Positions 15,694 to 25,041 of a DNA stretch of 64,000 nt are shown piece after piece. The notes under the pieces were generated by a model that worked only from the letters and a program-made list of their open reading frames with translations, made no database searches and was not told the DNA's origin. Location: positions 106,142 through 170,141 of the forward strand of contig NZ_FMYX01000013.1 of assembly GCF_900102675.1 (NCBI RefSeq), in the 5' to 3' direction. The stretch's first letter is position 1. Each line of letters opens with the position of its first letter. The stretch comes from Pseudomonas guariconensis (GTDB lineage: Bacteria; Pseudomonadota; Gammaproteobacteria; Pseudomonadales; Pseudomonadaceae). A program made the translations under genes and the position numbers.

Positions 15694-18600
15694 ATGAACC
15701 TGTCCGGCCCGTTCATTCGCCGGCCTGTGGCGACCATGCTACTGAGCCTGGCGATCATGCTCTTGGGGGGCGTGAGCTTCGGCTTGCTGCCGGTGTCTCC
15801 ATTGCCGCAGATGGACTTTCCCGTGATCGTGGTGCAGGCCAACTTGCCGGGGGCCAGCCCTGAGGTGATGGCGGCCACCGTGGCCACGCCGCTGGAGCGC
15901 AAGCTTGGCAGCATCGCCGGGGTCACTACGCTGACCAGCAGCTCCAACCAGGGCTCGACCCGGGTGATCATCGGTTTTGACATGGGACGCGACATCGACG
16001 GTGCGGCGCGCGAGGTGCAGGCTGCGATCAACGCCACCCGCAACCTGCTGCCCAGCGGTATGCGCAGCATGCCCACCTACAAGAAGATCAACCCCTCCCA
16101 GGCACCGATCATGGTGCTGTCGCTGACCTCCGAGGTCCTGTCCAAAGGCCAGCTCTACGACATGGCCGACACCATCCTGGCCCAGAGCCTGGCCCAGGTC
16201 AGCGGGGTAGGGGAAGTGCAGATCGGCGGCAGCTCGCTGCCGGCGGTGCGCATCTCGGTGGAACCCCAATTGCTCAACCAGTACGGCTTGTCCCTCGATG
16301 AAGTGCGCACCGCGGTGGCCAATGCCAACCAGCGCCGGCCCATGGGCTTCGTCGAAGATGCCGAGCGCAACTGGCAGGTGCGTGCCAACGACCAGCTGGA
16401 AACAGCCAAGGACTACGAGCCGCTGGTGATCCGCCAGCAGGACGGCGCAATCCTGCGCTTGTCCGATGTGGCGAGCATCACCGACGGCGTCGAGAACCGC
16501 TACAACAGTGGCTTTTTCAATGATCAGGCCGCGGTGCTGCTGGTGGTCAACCGCCAGACCGGCGCCAACATCATCCAGACCGTCGACGAGATCAAGGCAC
16601 AGTTGCCAGCCTTGCAGTCGCTGCTGCCGGCAAGCGTCAAGCTCAACGTGGCCATGGACCGCTCGCCGGTGATCAAGGCCACCTTGAAGGAAGCCGAGCA
16701 CACCCTGCTGATCGCGGTGGTGCTGGTGATCCTGGTGGTGTATCTGTTCCTGGGCAATGTCCGTGCGTCGTTGATTCCCAGTCTGGCCGTGCCGGTCTCG
16801 CTGGTGGGCACCTTCGCGATCATGTACCTGTGCGGGTTCTCTTTGAACAACCTGTCGTTGATGGCGTTGATCCTTGCCACGGGGTTGGTGGTGGACGATG
16901 CCATCGTGGTGCTGGAGAACATCTCCCGCCATATCGAGGATGGCCAGCCGCCCATGCGCGCGGCCTACCTCGGCGCCAAGGAGGTGGGCTTCACCCTGCT
17001 GTCGATGAACGTCTCGCTGGTGGCGGTGTTCGTTTCCATCCTGTTCATGGGCGGCATCGTGCGGGGGCTGTTCCAGGAGTTTTCCATCACCCTGGCCGCG
17101 GCGATCCTGGTGTCGCTGCTAGTGTCGCTGACCCTCACCCCCATGCTTTGCTCGCGCTGGCTCAAACCCCACGCCCAGGAACAGAACCGCCTGCAGCGCT
17201 GGAGTGACCAATTGCACCAGCGCATGGTGGCGGCCTACGACCACAGCCTGGGTTGGGCGCTGCGTCACAAGCGGCTCACGCTGATCAGCCTGCTGGTGAC
17301 CATCGGTGTCAACATCGCCCTGTACGTGGTGGTGCCCAAGACGCTCATGCCCCAGCAGGACACCGGGCAGTTGCAGGGCTTCATCCGTGGCGACGATGGC
17401 CTGTCGTTCAGCGTGATGCAGCCGAAGATGGAAATCTACCGCCGCGCCTTGCTGGCCGACCCGGCGGTAGAGAGCGTGGCAGGCTTCATTGGCGGCAACA
17501 GTGGGACCAACAATGCCTTCGTGCTGGTGCGCCTCAAGCCCATCGGCGAGCGCAAGCTGTCGGCCCAGCAGGTGATCGAACGCCTGCGCAAGGAAATGCC
17601 CAAGGTGCCCGGTGGCCGGTTGTTCCTGATGGCCGACCAGGATTTGCAGCTGGGCGGAGGCGGGCGTGACCAATCCACCTCGCAGTACCTCTATACCCTG
17701 CAAAGTGGCGACTTGAGCGCCTTGCGCGAGTGGTTTCCGAAGGTGGTCGCAGCCCTGCGCGCCTTGCCCGAGCTGACGGCCATCGATGCCCGTGACGGCG
17801 CCGGTACCCAGCAGGTGACGCTGGTGGTGGACCGCGACCAGGCCAAGCGCTTGGGGATCGACATGGAGATGGTCACCACGGTGCTGAACAACGCCTACAG
17901 CCAGCGGCAGATCTCGACCATCTACGACAGCCTCAACCAGTACCAAGTGGTGCTGGAGATCAACCCAAAGTACGCCTGGGACCCGAGCACCCTGGAACAG
18001 GTCCAGGTGATCACCGCCGACGGTGCGCGTGTGCCGTTGTCGAGTTTCGCCCGCTACGAGAACAGTCTGGCCAATGACCGTGTCAGCCACGAAGGGCAGT
18101 TCGCTTCCGAAGCCATCGCCTTCGACGTCGCCGAAGGCTACAGCCCCGACCAGGCCATGGCCGCGGTGGAGCGCACGGTGGCCAAGCTCGGCCTGCCGGA
18201 GGAAGTGATCGCCAAGCTTGGCGGTACCGCCGATGCCTTCGCCAAGACCACCCAGGGCCAGCCGCTGATGATCCTCGGCGCCCTGGTGCTGGTGTATCTG
18301 GTGCTGGGTATCCTCTATGAAAGCTACATCCATCCGCTGACCATTCTTTCCACCTTGCCTTCGGCCGGGGTGGGCGCCTTGCTGGCGCTGTACGCCACCG
18401 GGGGCGAGTTCAGCCTGATCTCGCTGTTGGGCTTGTTCCTGCTGATCGGGGTGGTGAAGAAGAACGCCATCCTGATGATCGACCTGGCCCTGCAACTGGA
18501 GCGCAACGATGGCCTGAGCCCGGAGGAGTCCATCCGCCGAGCGTGCCTGCTGCGCCTGCGCCCGATCCTGATGACCACGCTGGCCGCCATCCTCGGCGCG

Positions 18601-18801
18601 CTGCCGCTGCTGCTCAGCCGTGCCGAGGGCGCCGAAATGCGCCAGCCCCTGGGCCTGACGATCATCGGTGGCCTGGTGTTCAGCCAGGTTCTGACCCTCT
18701 ACACCACGCCTGTGGTCTACCTGTACCTCGACCGCCTGCGCCATCGGTTCAACCGCTGGCGTGGCGTGCGCACCGACGCCGCACTGGATACCCCGCTATG
18801 A
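15694..18801 (+). CDS. mdtC: RND efflux pump inner-membrane subunit (MdtC type)
   Basis: 1035 aa from the ATG at 15694 (MNLSGPFIRRPVATMLLSLA), which has GGAG seven bases upstream. An in-frame TTG 12 bases earlier is less likely. The architecture matches MdtB: RND porter loops plus 12 helices, with proton-relay acidic residues in ATGLVVDDAIVVLENISRH. It follows MdtB by 52 bases and overlaps the outer-membrane-factor start (ATGA). It partners MdtB in a heteromeric pump. Confidence 0.95.
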   Translation: MNLSGPFIRRPVATMLLSLAIMLLGGVSFGLLPVSPLPQMDFPVIVVQANLPGASPEVMAATVATPLERKLGSIAGVTTLTSSSNQGSTRVIIGFDMGRDIDGAAREVQAAINATRNLLPSGMRSMPTYKKINPSQAPIMVLSLTSEVLSKGQLYDMADTILAQSLAQVSGVGEVQIGGSSLPAVRISVEPQLLNQYGLSLDEVRTAVANANQRRPMGFVEDAERNWQVRANDQLETAKDYEPLVIRQQDGAILRLSDVASITDGVENRYNSGFFNDQAAVLLVVNRQTGANIIQTVDEIKAQLPALQSLLPASVKLNVAMDRSPVIKATLKEAEHTLLIAVVLVILVVYLFLGNVRASLIPSLAVPVSLVGTFAIMYLCGFSLNNLSLMALILATGLVVDDAIVVLENISRHIEDGQPPMRAAYLGAKEVGFTLLSMNVSLVAVFVSILFMGGIVRGLFQEFSITLAAAILVSLLVSLTLTPMLCSRWLKPHAQEQNRLQRWSDQLHQRMVAAYDHSLGWALRHKRLTLISLLVTIGVNIALYVVVPKTLMPQQDTGQLQGFIRGDDGLSFSVMQPKMEIYRRALLADPAVESVAGFIGGNSGTNNAFVLVRLKPIGERKLSAQQVIERLRKEMPKVPGGRLFLMADQDLQLGGGGRDQSTSQYLYTLQSGDLSALREWFPKVVAALRALPELTAIDARDGAGTQQVTLVVDRDQAKRLGIDMEMVTTVLNNAYSQRQISTIYDSLNQYQVVLEINPKYAWDPSTLEQVQVITADGARVPLSSFARYENSLANDRVSHEGQFASEAIAFDVAEGYSPDQAMAAVERTVAKLGLPEEVIAKLGGTADAFAKTTQGQPLMILGALVLVYLVLGILYESYIHPLTILSTLPSAGVGALLALYATGGEFSLISLLGLFLLIGVVKKNAILMIDLALQLERNDGLSPEESIRRACLLRLRPILMTTLAAILGALPLLLSRAEGAEMRQPLGLTIIGGLVFSQVLTLYTTPVVYLYLDRLRHRFNRWRGVRTDAALDTPL

Positions 18802-20285
18802 ACTTTGCCCAGACCCCACTTCACCACGCCCTGAAGCTGCTCACCCGTGGGCGCGGCTCGCGCCTGGTCGGCGCCGGGCTTTGCGTGGCGCTGCTCAGCG
18901 CCTGTACCCTGAGCCCGGACTATCACCGCCCGGAAACCGCCACGTCAGCGCAGTTCAAGCAGGCCGAGGGCTGGACCCAGGCCAACCCCTCCGATGCGAT
19001 TGCCCGCGGCGCCTGGTGGGAGATTTACGGCGATGCAGAGCTCAATGCCCTGGTCGAGGAACTCAACCGCAACAACCAGACCGTTGCCCAATACGAGGCC
19101 CAGTACCGTCAGGCCCAGGCCTTGGTGCGTAGCAGCCGGGGCGCGTTGTTCCCAAGCCTGGACCTTTCCGTGGGCAAGACCCGTTCGGCCCAGGGCACCG
19201 GTAGTAGCAGTTCGAGCCTGTCGAACAACAGCAGCGGCATCCGCAACACCTATAACGCCCAGCTTGGCGTGAGCTGGGAGATCGACCTTTGGGGCAAGTT
19301 GCGCGAGACGCTCAATGCCAATGAGGCCAGTGCCCAGGCCAGTCTCGCGGACCTGGCGGCGATCCGCCTTAGCCTGCAGTCGGAGCTGGTGCAGAACTAC
19401 CTGCAGCTGCGTGTGATCGATGAGCAGAAGCGCTTGCTGGAGGCCACCGTGGCCGCCTATGCACGTTCGCTGCGAATGAACGAAAACCAGTACCGCGCTG
19501 GGGTTGCCGGGCCCGATGCCGTGGCGCAGGCGCGCACCCAGCTCAAGAGCACCGAGGCTGACCTGATCGATCTGGCCTGGCAGCGCGCGCAGTACGAAAA
19601 TGCAATCGCTGTGCTGCTGGGCAAGGCGCCGGCGGACTTCGCCCTGGCCGATAGCAAACGCATCCCGGCCTTGCCGCAGATCCCTGTGTCGCTGCCTTCG
19701 CAACTGCTCGAGCGCCGCCCCGACATCGCCTCGGCCGAGCGTAACGTGATGGCCGCCAACGCCAACATCGGCGTGGCGCGCTCGGCGTACTTCCCGGATT
19801 TGAGCCTGAGCATGAGCGGTGGGTACTCCAGCAGCAGCTTCAGCAACTGGATCGAGCTGCCCAACCGCTACTGGTCGGTGGGGCCTTCGCTGGCCATGAC
19901 CCTGTTCGACGCCGGTCGGCGCAGTGCCGAGGTGGATCGCACCGTGGCGGTATACGACCAGACCGTGGCCCAGTACCGGCAAACCGTGCTCGATGGCTTC
20001 AAAGAGGTCGAGAACTATCTGGTTCAGCTCAAGGTGTATGGGGACGAAGCCGTGGTACGCCAGGAAGCGCTGGATGCTGCCCGTGAATCGCTGCGCCTGA
20101 CCGAAAACCAGTACCGTGCCGGACTGATCGGCTACCTGGATGTCGTCAACGTCCAAACCACCGCGCTCAGCAACGAACGCAGTGTGTTGACCTTGCTTCA
20201 GGGCAGGCTGGTCGCCAGCGTGCAGTTGATTGCCGCGTTGGGCGGTGGCTGGGATGCCCAGCAAGCGTTTGCCGAGGCGGATTAG
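18798..20285 (+). CDS. Outer-membrane efflux channel lipoprotein (NodT/OprM family)
   Basis: 495-aa TolC-like channel. The N-terminus has a lipoprotein signal (GAGLCVALLSACTLSPDY) with lipobox LLSAC, so the mature protein starts with an acylated Cys near residue 35. Two OEP repeats are visible, each with the NodT signature ENQYRAG (about residues 228 and 434). It completes the MdtABC tripartite pump. The start codon overlaps the mdtC stop. Confidence 0.93.
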   Translation: MNFAQTPLHHALKLLTRGRGSRLVGAGLCVALLSACTLSPDYHRPETATSAQFKQAEGWTQANPSDAIARGAWWEIYGDAELNALVEELNRNNQTVAQYEAQYRQAQALVRSSRGALFPSLDLSVGKTRSAQGTGSSSSSLSNNSSGIRNTYNAQLGVSWEIDLWGKLRETLNANEASAQASLADLAAIRLSLQSELVQNYLQLRVIDEQKRLLEATVAAYARSLRMNENQYRAGVAGPDAVAQARTQLKSTEADLIDLAWQRAQYENAIAVLLGKAPADFALADSKRIPALPQIPVSLPSQLLERRPDIASAERNVMAANANIGVARSAYFPDLSLSMSGGYSSSSFSNWIELPNRYWSVGPSLAMTLFDAGRRSAEVDRTVAVYDQTVAQYRQTVLDGFKEVENYLVQLKVYGDEAVVRQEALDAARESLRLTENQYRAGLIGYLDVVNVQTTALSNERSVLTLLQGRLVASVQLIAALGGGWDAQQAFAEAD

Positions 20286-20426
20286 GTTCGCTAGCGGTCG
20301 GTAAAGATGCGCAGGCTGGCAGGTGCAGCGCAAGCATCTTTTCCTGCCGGGCGCCACCTAGTGTTTCGGGCAGTTCTGCCCCGTTGGGCCGATGGATAAG
20401 CTTTTTCGAAGCTTGAGCGATCTCGC

Positions 20427-20473
20427 CCTGCATGCGCGTCAGAGCGCCCGCCAACAGCGGGCGGGCATGCAGG
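20427..20473. other. Nested long hairpin between the efflux operon and the TcB gene
   Basis: An outer stem CCTGCATG...CATGCAGG encloses an inner stem CGCCCGC-CAACA-GCGGGCG, a stable 47-base structure. Just before it is a second perfect dyad AAGCTT-TTTCG-AAGCTT (20398-20414). Neither has a long T run. They could end the mdt transcript or form part of the TcB leader, which starts 73 bases further on. No gene is seen in 20286-20545. Confidence 0.5.
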
Positions 20474-20545
20474 CACGCTCCTTCCATGCCATCCAGTAGT
20501 CTGCGCCGTTCCCGCGACATGCGGGAGGGCGCGCAGGAGCCCAAC

Positions 20546-23500
20546 ATGCCTGATTCATCCTCTACGTCCGTGGACTCTCGCCGCGACCCCTTGTTTACCC
20601 CGCCGTCGCTACCCAAAGGCGGCGGTACCGTCTCCATCGGTGGCGGCATGCTGTCCGTCGGCAGCGCCGATGGTGCGGCCGGCTGGTCGTTGCCGTTGCC
20701 CCTGCCCACCGGGCGCGAGCTGTCGCCGTCGTTGACGCTGAGCTACAGCTCAGGTGGCGGTAACGATGCGTTCGGCGCCGGCTGGCATTGCCCGCTGCCT
20801 GCGGTATCGCGCATGAGCCGTTTCGGCATCCCACGGTATAACGACGACGATCGTTTGGCCGGCCCAGACGGCGAGGAAATCCTGCGCGACAAAGCAGGTG
20901 TGCGTATCGAGCGCAGCTTGCCGTTCTCCACAGTCATCGCTGAGTACACGGTCACGCCCTGGGTGTCGCGCAGCGGCGGCCGCGGGGAGCGTCTCGAACA
21001 CTGGCGGCCCAACGCAAGCCCCGATTCACCAGGCTTCTGGCTCAACTACCATGCCGACGGCAGCATCACCTTGTTCGGCTGGTCGGCCAGCGCCCGATTG
21101 AGCGATCCGCAGGACCCTTCGCGGGTGGCTGGCTGGTACGCCGAAGAGACGGTCAGCGCCAAGGGCGAGCACTTGGTCTACACCTATCGCCGTGAGGATG
21201 ACGCTGGCTGCGACGTCCAGGAACTGGCTGCCCACCGGCAGGTGACGAATCTGTATTTGGTCGGCGTGCATGCGCTGAACGCGACCCCGTCGGACGCTTT
21301 GCTGGTGCCTGAAGGCGCTTTCGACGCCGAGGACTTCATGAGCGTAATGCTGTTCGATTATGGCGAGCGCAATACGCCCCTGGATGTTCCCCCGCCGTTC
21401 GAGACGGACGCGCCTTGGCCGGTTCGCCAGGACCGCTACAGTTTCTGGCGCTGGGGCTTCAACACGCGCGTACGGCGTCTGTGCCGAGACGTCATGCTCT
21501 GGCACCGTACCCAGATGATGGCCGCAAAGGCCGATACGACCCCGGTGCTGGTCTCGCGCCTGCACCTTGTCCACGAACATTCAGCCGTGGCGACACTGCT
21601 GATGTCGGCCCAGCTGGTGGCCTATGAACCAGACGGTACGCCGGTGACCCTGCCACCGACGGAGTTCGAGCTGAGCCGGCCGGGGCGCAAGGCACCGGCC
21701 TGGGACGCGCTGCCTGAACTGGACGGCTTCAGCCCGCCTCGCTGGCAGATGGCCGATCTGCATGGCGAAGGCGTGCCAGGGCTGCTTTACCAGCACGAAG
21801 GTGCCTGGCACTACCGCGCACCGCAGCGCGATGCCACGCAAGGAGCGGATGCCGTGACGTGGGGCGGGCCACAGGTACTACCCCAGGTTCCAGCCATGGC
21901 GGCAGGCGTCTTGACCGACCTGAACGGTGATGGCCGGCCCGAGTGGCTGATCGCCCAGCCGGGCATGCATGGCAGCTTCACCCTTGGCCCGGATGGCCAG
22001 TGGAGCCGGTTCATTCCCCTCCAGGCCCTGCCCTCGGAATGGTTGAACCCCAGCGCCCAGCGGGTCGACCTGACGGGCGCAGGACTGCTGGATGTCGCCA
22101 TGATCGGCCCGCGCAGTGTCCGGTTGTGGGCCAGTGCTGCCGGCGAAGGCTGGCAGCGGGCGAGTGATACGCCATACCTGGGGACGACGCCATTACCCTT
22201 GGAGGGCGGTGAGCATCGGCTGGTGGCATTCGCTGATCCGGCCGGCAGCGGCCAGCAGCATCTGATGGAAATTACTGGGCAGGGCGTCACCTATTGGCCG
22301 TCGCTCGGCCATGGCCGCTTCGGTGAGCCAATCGACATCGGCGGCTTCGCCGTGGAGAACTTCAGCGCCTCGCGGGTGTTTCTCGGGGATACGGATGGCA
22401 GCGGCACCACCGACATCCTGTACCGCGAGGCCGACCGTGTGAGGGTGTTCATCAGCCAGGCCGGCAACCGCTTCGTGGAGGCTGCGCCAGTGCCAGCGCC
22501 GAAGGGAGTGGTGCTGGATGACACCTGCCTGCTGCAGGTGACGGACCTGCGCGGACAGGGCACGGTAGAGCTGGTGCTGACCGTGCCGCACATGGCGCCA
22601 CGGACCTGGGCATACCGTTTCAACGACCGGCGGCCGTGGTTGCTGGCCCAGGTCTGCACCAACACCGGAAGCCGTACTCAGTTCGACTACCGCAGCTCAG
22701 CCCAGGGCTGGCTGGATGAAAAAGCCGCCTTGACCGCACAAGGCAAGGCGGCGGTGAGCCTGCTGCCGTTTCCGGTACACATGCTCAGCCGAGTGACCAC
22801 GGTCGATGACATCAGCGGGCTGCGTACCGTCAGCGGCATGACATACCTGCGCGGCATCTGGGACGGTATCGAACGAGAGTTTCGCGGGTTTACCCGCCTG
22901 ATCCAGACCGACACGCTGGTCGAGGCCCAGGGCACTGCGCCAGAGCGTTCGCCACCTGCACAGATCCGCACCTGGTTCCTCAGTGGAATCGAAGCTTATG
23001 ACACGACCTTGGAGGGCATATTTGCGGCGCCGGGCTCGGCGGAGTCTGACTTTGCCGTCAGCCCGCTGCGCATCACCCGGCTGGAAACCGACCAGCAGGA
23101 GGTGCCCTACGCGCCGGAGGGCGAGACACGGCGTTGGCTGTTGCGCGCGCTGAAGGGAATGCCGGTGCGTACGGAAACCTACGGTCTGGACGGCAGCGAT
23201 CGGGCGGGCGTGCCCTACAGCATCACCCGCCAGCGTTTTCAGATACGGGCCTATGAGACCGGCATTCCGACGAAGCCTGCGGCGCTGGTAACCGCGGTGG
23301 AGCATTTGACGTTGGCTACGGAGCGTATCGCTGAGGACCCGGTGGTTTCGCAGGTGGTCATCCTGGAGCAAGACCTTTATGGCAGCGTCCTGCAAAGCAT
23401 GGACATCCGCTATCCGCGCAGGGATGCCGTCACGCCATCGCCTTACCCGGACACGTTGCCTGAAGGGCTTGAGGCCGCTTCTCGCGACGCGCAACAGAAC

Positions 23501-24892
23501 GTGGTGTGGCTGACGTTATCGCGTCAGCGAGTGCGCAACCTGCATGACGGGCATGTTCATCTGACCGGCCTGAGCGAAGGGGAGCGTACTGACGTGCTGC
23601 AACTGGAGTCGGCACAGGTACCCGAGGGGGGCTTCACCGTGGAAAGCCTGCAGGCAGAGCAGGGGCCTCTTGCGCGACTGGACGATGCCGCGTTGAGTCA
23701 ATACAGGCGTGTGCAGTGGTGCGACACCTCGGGCGAACTGACTGAAGTGCCGGTGCGTCAGGCGCTGGTGGCTCACACCGAGACGGCCATGCTGGAGCAG
23801 GCGTCGCTGGTCGCTTTCGAAGACCACATCCCCCAAGCGGAGCTGGAGCGTCTGTTGAATCAGGGCGGCTACCGTATCGGTGAGCTACCGGAGGACGGCA
23901 AGTGCGTCTATCTGGGACGCCATGGCCTGGCGCGCTACTGCGGCGCCGAAGGTTTCTACCGGCTGGTCGGTGCGCGGGACAGCGAACTGACGGGAGAGGT
24001 GGTTGTGCAATGGACGGCTCATGGACTGGCCGTGCAGCAGGTGACCGACGCAGCAGGTTTGTGCACGCGCTTTAGCCATGACTGGCGTTTCATGACGGTA
24101 ATGTCGTTCATCGATCCGAACGACAATGTGCGGTCGGTGATGTTCGATGCACTGGGACGGGTGGTCCAGAGCCGATTCCACGGCACGGAAAATGGCGAAA
24201 AGGCGGGTTACCACCCCACGCGGGCATTCGAAGTGCCGACATCGATGGAGGCCATGCTGTCGCTCGAAGGCGGCGACGTGCCGGTCCACACGGCGCACCT
24301 GCTGGTGACCGACAGCTGGATGCTCCCGGCCCGTGACGAGCAAGGCAGGTTTCAACCTGGGCGCGTCGGCGAACTTGCGCTCAGGCGTTTTGCCCAGACG
24401 CATGGGCTCGAGATTGACCTGGACCAAGGGCGCGAGCCGCCGCACATCATCAGCCTGTTGACCGATCGCTACGACGGTGACCCGCAGCAGCAGGTGCGCT
24501 TGAACGTGACCTACAGCGACGGGGGCGGGCGTGCATTGCAGACCTCGGTCTTGCATGAGCCGGGAGAGGCACTGGTCCGCACCTCCAAGGGCGAGCTGGA
24601 GATGGATGAGCATGGCAAGGCTGTCACGGCCCATGCCGCCATACGTTGGGCCGTGAGCGGAAAGACTGAGTACGACAACAAGGGACAACCGGTGCGAACC
24701 TGGCTGCCGTTCTACCTGAACGATTGGCGCCCGGTGAGCGATCAGCGCACGGGCGAGGGACTCTATGCCGATACTCATCTGTACGATGCCACTGGGCGTG
24801 TGTGCCGCGTGATCACTGCCGCGGGCTACGAGCGACGCACGCAGTACTACCCCTGGTTCACGGTCTCGGAGGACGAAAACGATACGGCATGA
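20546..24892 (+). CDS. Insecticidal toxin complex subunit B (TcB; TcaC/TcdB-type SpvB protein), no adjacent partners
   Basis: 1448 aa from ATG 20546 (MPDSSSTSVDSRRDPLFTPP), preceded by AGGAG. The N-terminal SpvB domain is about residues 25-340, with SLPKGGGTVSIGGGMLSVGS. VCBS/FG-GAP beta-propeller blades are visible as LTDLNGDGRPEWLIAQPG and GDTDGSGTTDILYREADRV. TcdB middle domains cover about 640-1080, and the chain ends in the TcB terminus RRTQYYPWFTVSEDENDTA. In known Tc toxins, TcB and TcC form a hollow cocoon holding the toxic TcC C-terminus, which the TcA pore injects. Length and both ends are intact and no frameshift is seen, yet no tcA or tcC lies beside it. Confidence 0.93.
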   Translation: MPDSSSTSVDSRRDPLFTPPSLPKGGGTVSIGGGMLSVGSADGAAGWSLPLPLPTGRELSPSLTLSYSSGGGNDAFGAGWHCPLPAVSRMSRFGIPRYNDDDRLAGPDGEEILRDKAGVRIERSLPFSTVIAEYTVTPWVSRSGGRGERLEHWRPNASPDSPGFWLNYHADGSITLFGWSASARLSDPQDPSRVAGWYAEETVSAKGEHLVYTYRREDDAGCDVQELAAHRQVTNLYLVGVHALNATPSDALLVPEGAFDAEDFMSVMLFDYGERNTPLDVPPPFETDAPWPVRQDRYSFWRWGFNTRVRRLCRDVMLWHRTQMMAAKADTTPVLVSRLHLVHEHSAVATLLMSAQLVAYEPDGTPVTLPPTEFELSRPGRKAPAWDALPELDGFSPPRWQMADLHGEGVPGLLYQHEGAWHYRAPQRDATQGADAVTWGGPQVLPQVPAMAAGVLTDLNGDGRPEWLIAQPGMHGSFTLGPDGQWSRFIPLQALPSEWLNPSAQRVDLTGAGLLDVAMIGPRSVRLWASAAGEGWQRASDTPYLGTTPLPLEGGEHRLVAFADPAGSGQQHLMEITGQGVTYWPSLGHGRFGEPIDIGGFAVENFSASRVFLGDTDGSGTTDILYREADRVRVFISQAGNRFVEAAPVPAPKGVVLDDTCLLQVTDLRGQGTVELVLTVPHMAPRTWAYRFNDRRPWLLAQVCTNTGSRTQFDYRSSAQGWLDEKAALTAQGKAAVSLLPFPVHMLSRVTTVDDISGLRTVSGMTYLRGIWDGIEREFRGFTRLIQTDTLVEAQGTAPERSPPAQIRTWFLSGIEAYDTTLEGIFAAPGSAESDFAVSPLRITRLETDQQEVPYAPEGETRRWLLRALKGMPVRTETYGLDGSDRAGVPYSITRQRFQIRAYETGIPTKPAALVTAVEHLTLATERIAEDPVVSQVVILEQDLYGSVLQSMDIRYPRRDAVTPSPYPDTLPEGLEAASRDAQQNVVWLTLSRQRVRNLHDGHVHLTGLSEGERTDVLQLESAQVPEGGFTVESLQAEQGPLARLDDAALSQYRRVQWCDTSGELTEVPVRQALVAHTETAMLEQASLVAFEDHIPQAELERLLNQGGYRIGELPEDGKCVYLGRHGLARYCGAEGFYRLVGARDSELTGEVVVQWTAHGLAVQQVTDAAGLCTRFSHDWRFMTVMSFIDPNDNVRSVMFDALGRVVQSRFHGTENGEKAGYHPTRAFEVPTSMEAMLSLEGGDVPVHTAHLLVTDSWMLPARDEQGRFQPGRVGELALRRFAQTHGLEIDLDQGREPPHIISLLTDRYDGDPQQQVRLNVTYSDGGGRALQTSVLHEPGEALVRTSKGELEMDEHGKAVTAHAAIRWAVSGKTEYDNKGQPVRTWLPFYLNDWRPVSDQRTGEGLYADTHLYDATGRVCRVITAAGYERRTQYYPWFTVSEDENDTA

Positions 24893-24901
24893 CCGAACCC
24901 G

Positions 24902-24931
24902 CCGCGCAGGCCCCGGGCGGGGTCTGCGCGG
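24902..24931 (+). terminator. Strong hairpin directly after the TcB gene
   Basis: CCGCGCAGGCCCC-GGGC-GGGGTCTGCGCGG, a 13-bp stem with one G-U pair, starts nine bases after the TcB stop. There is no T run. It implies that the TcB message ends here and that no co-transcribed TcC gene was ever directly fused downstream. Confidence 0.6.
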
Positions 24932-25041
24932 TGGCTTGGTAGGCTCGTTGTCACCCCCAAAAAGCCCGTGCGTTTCCCTAACGCTTGAGTACAATAATCA
25001 ACTTTTCGGGCCCCTTGCTCAGCCCCTTTGCTGGAATCTAA

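Noticed and set aside
20317..20332. TGGCAGG-TGCA-GCGCA as a sigma-54 promoter for the TcB gene
   Set aside because: The GG and GC are spaced correctly, but three other consensus positions fail and the predicted start would be about 200 bases from the TcB ATG, upstream of strong hairpins.
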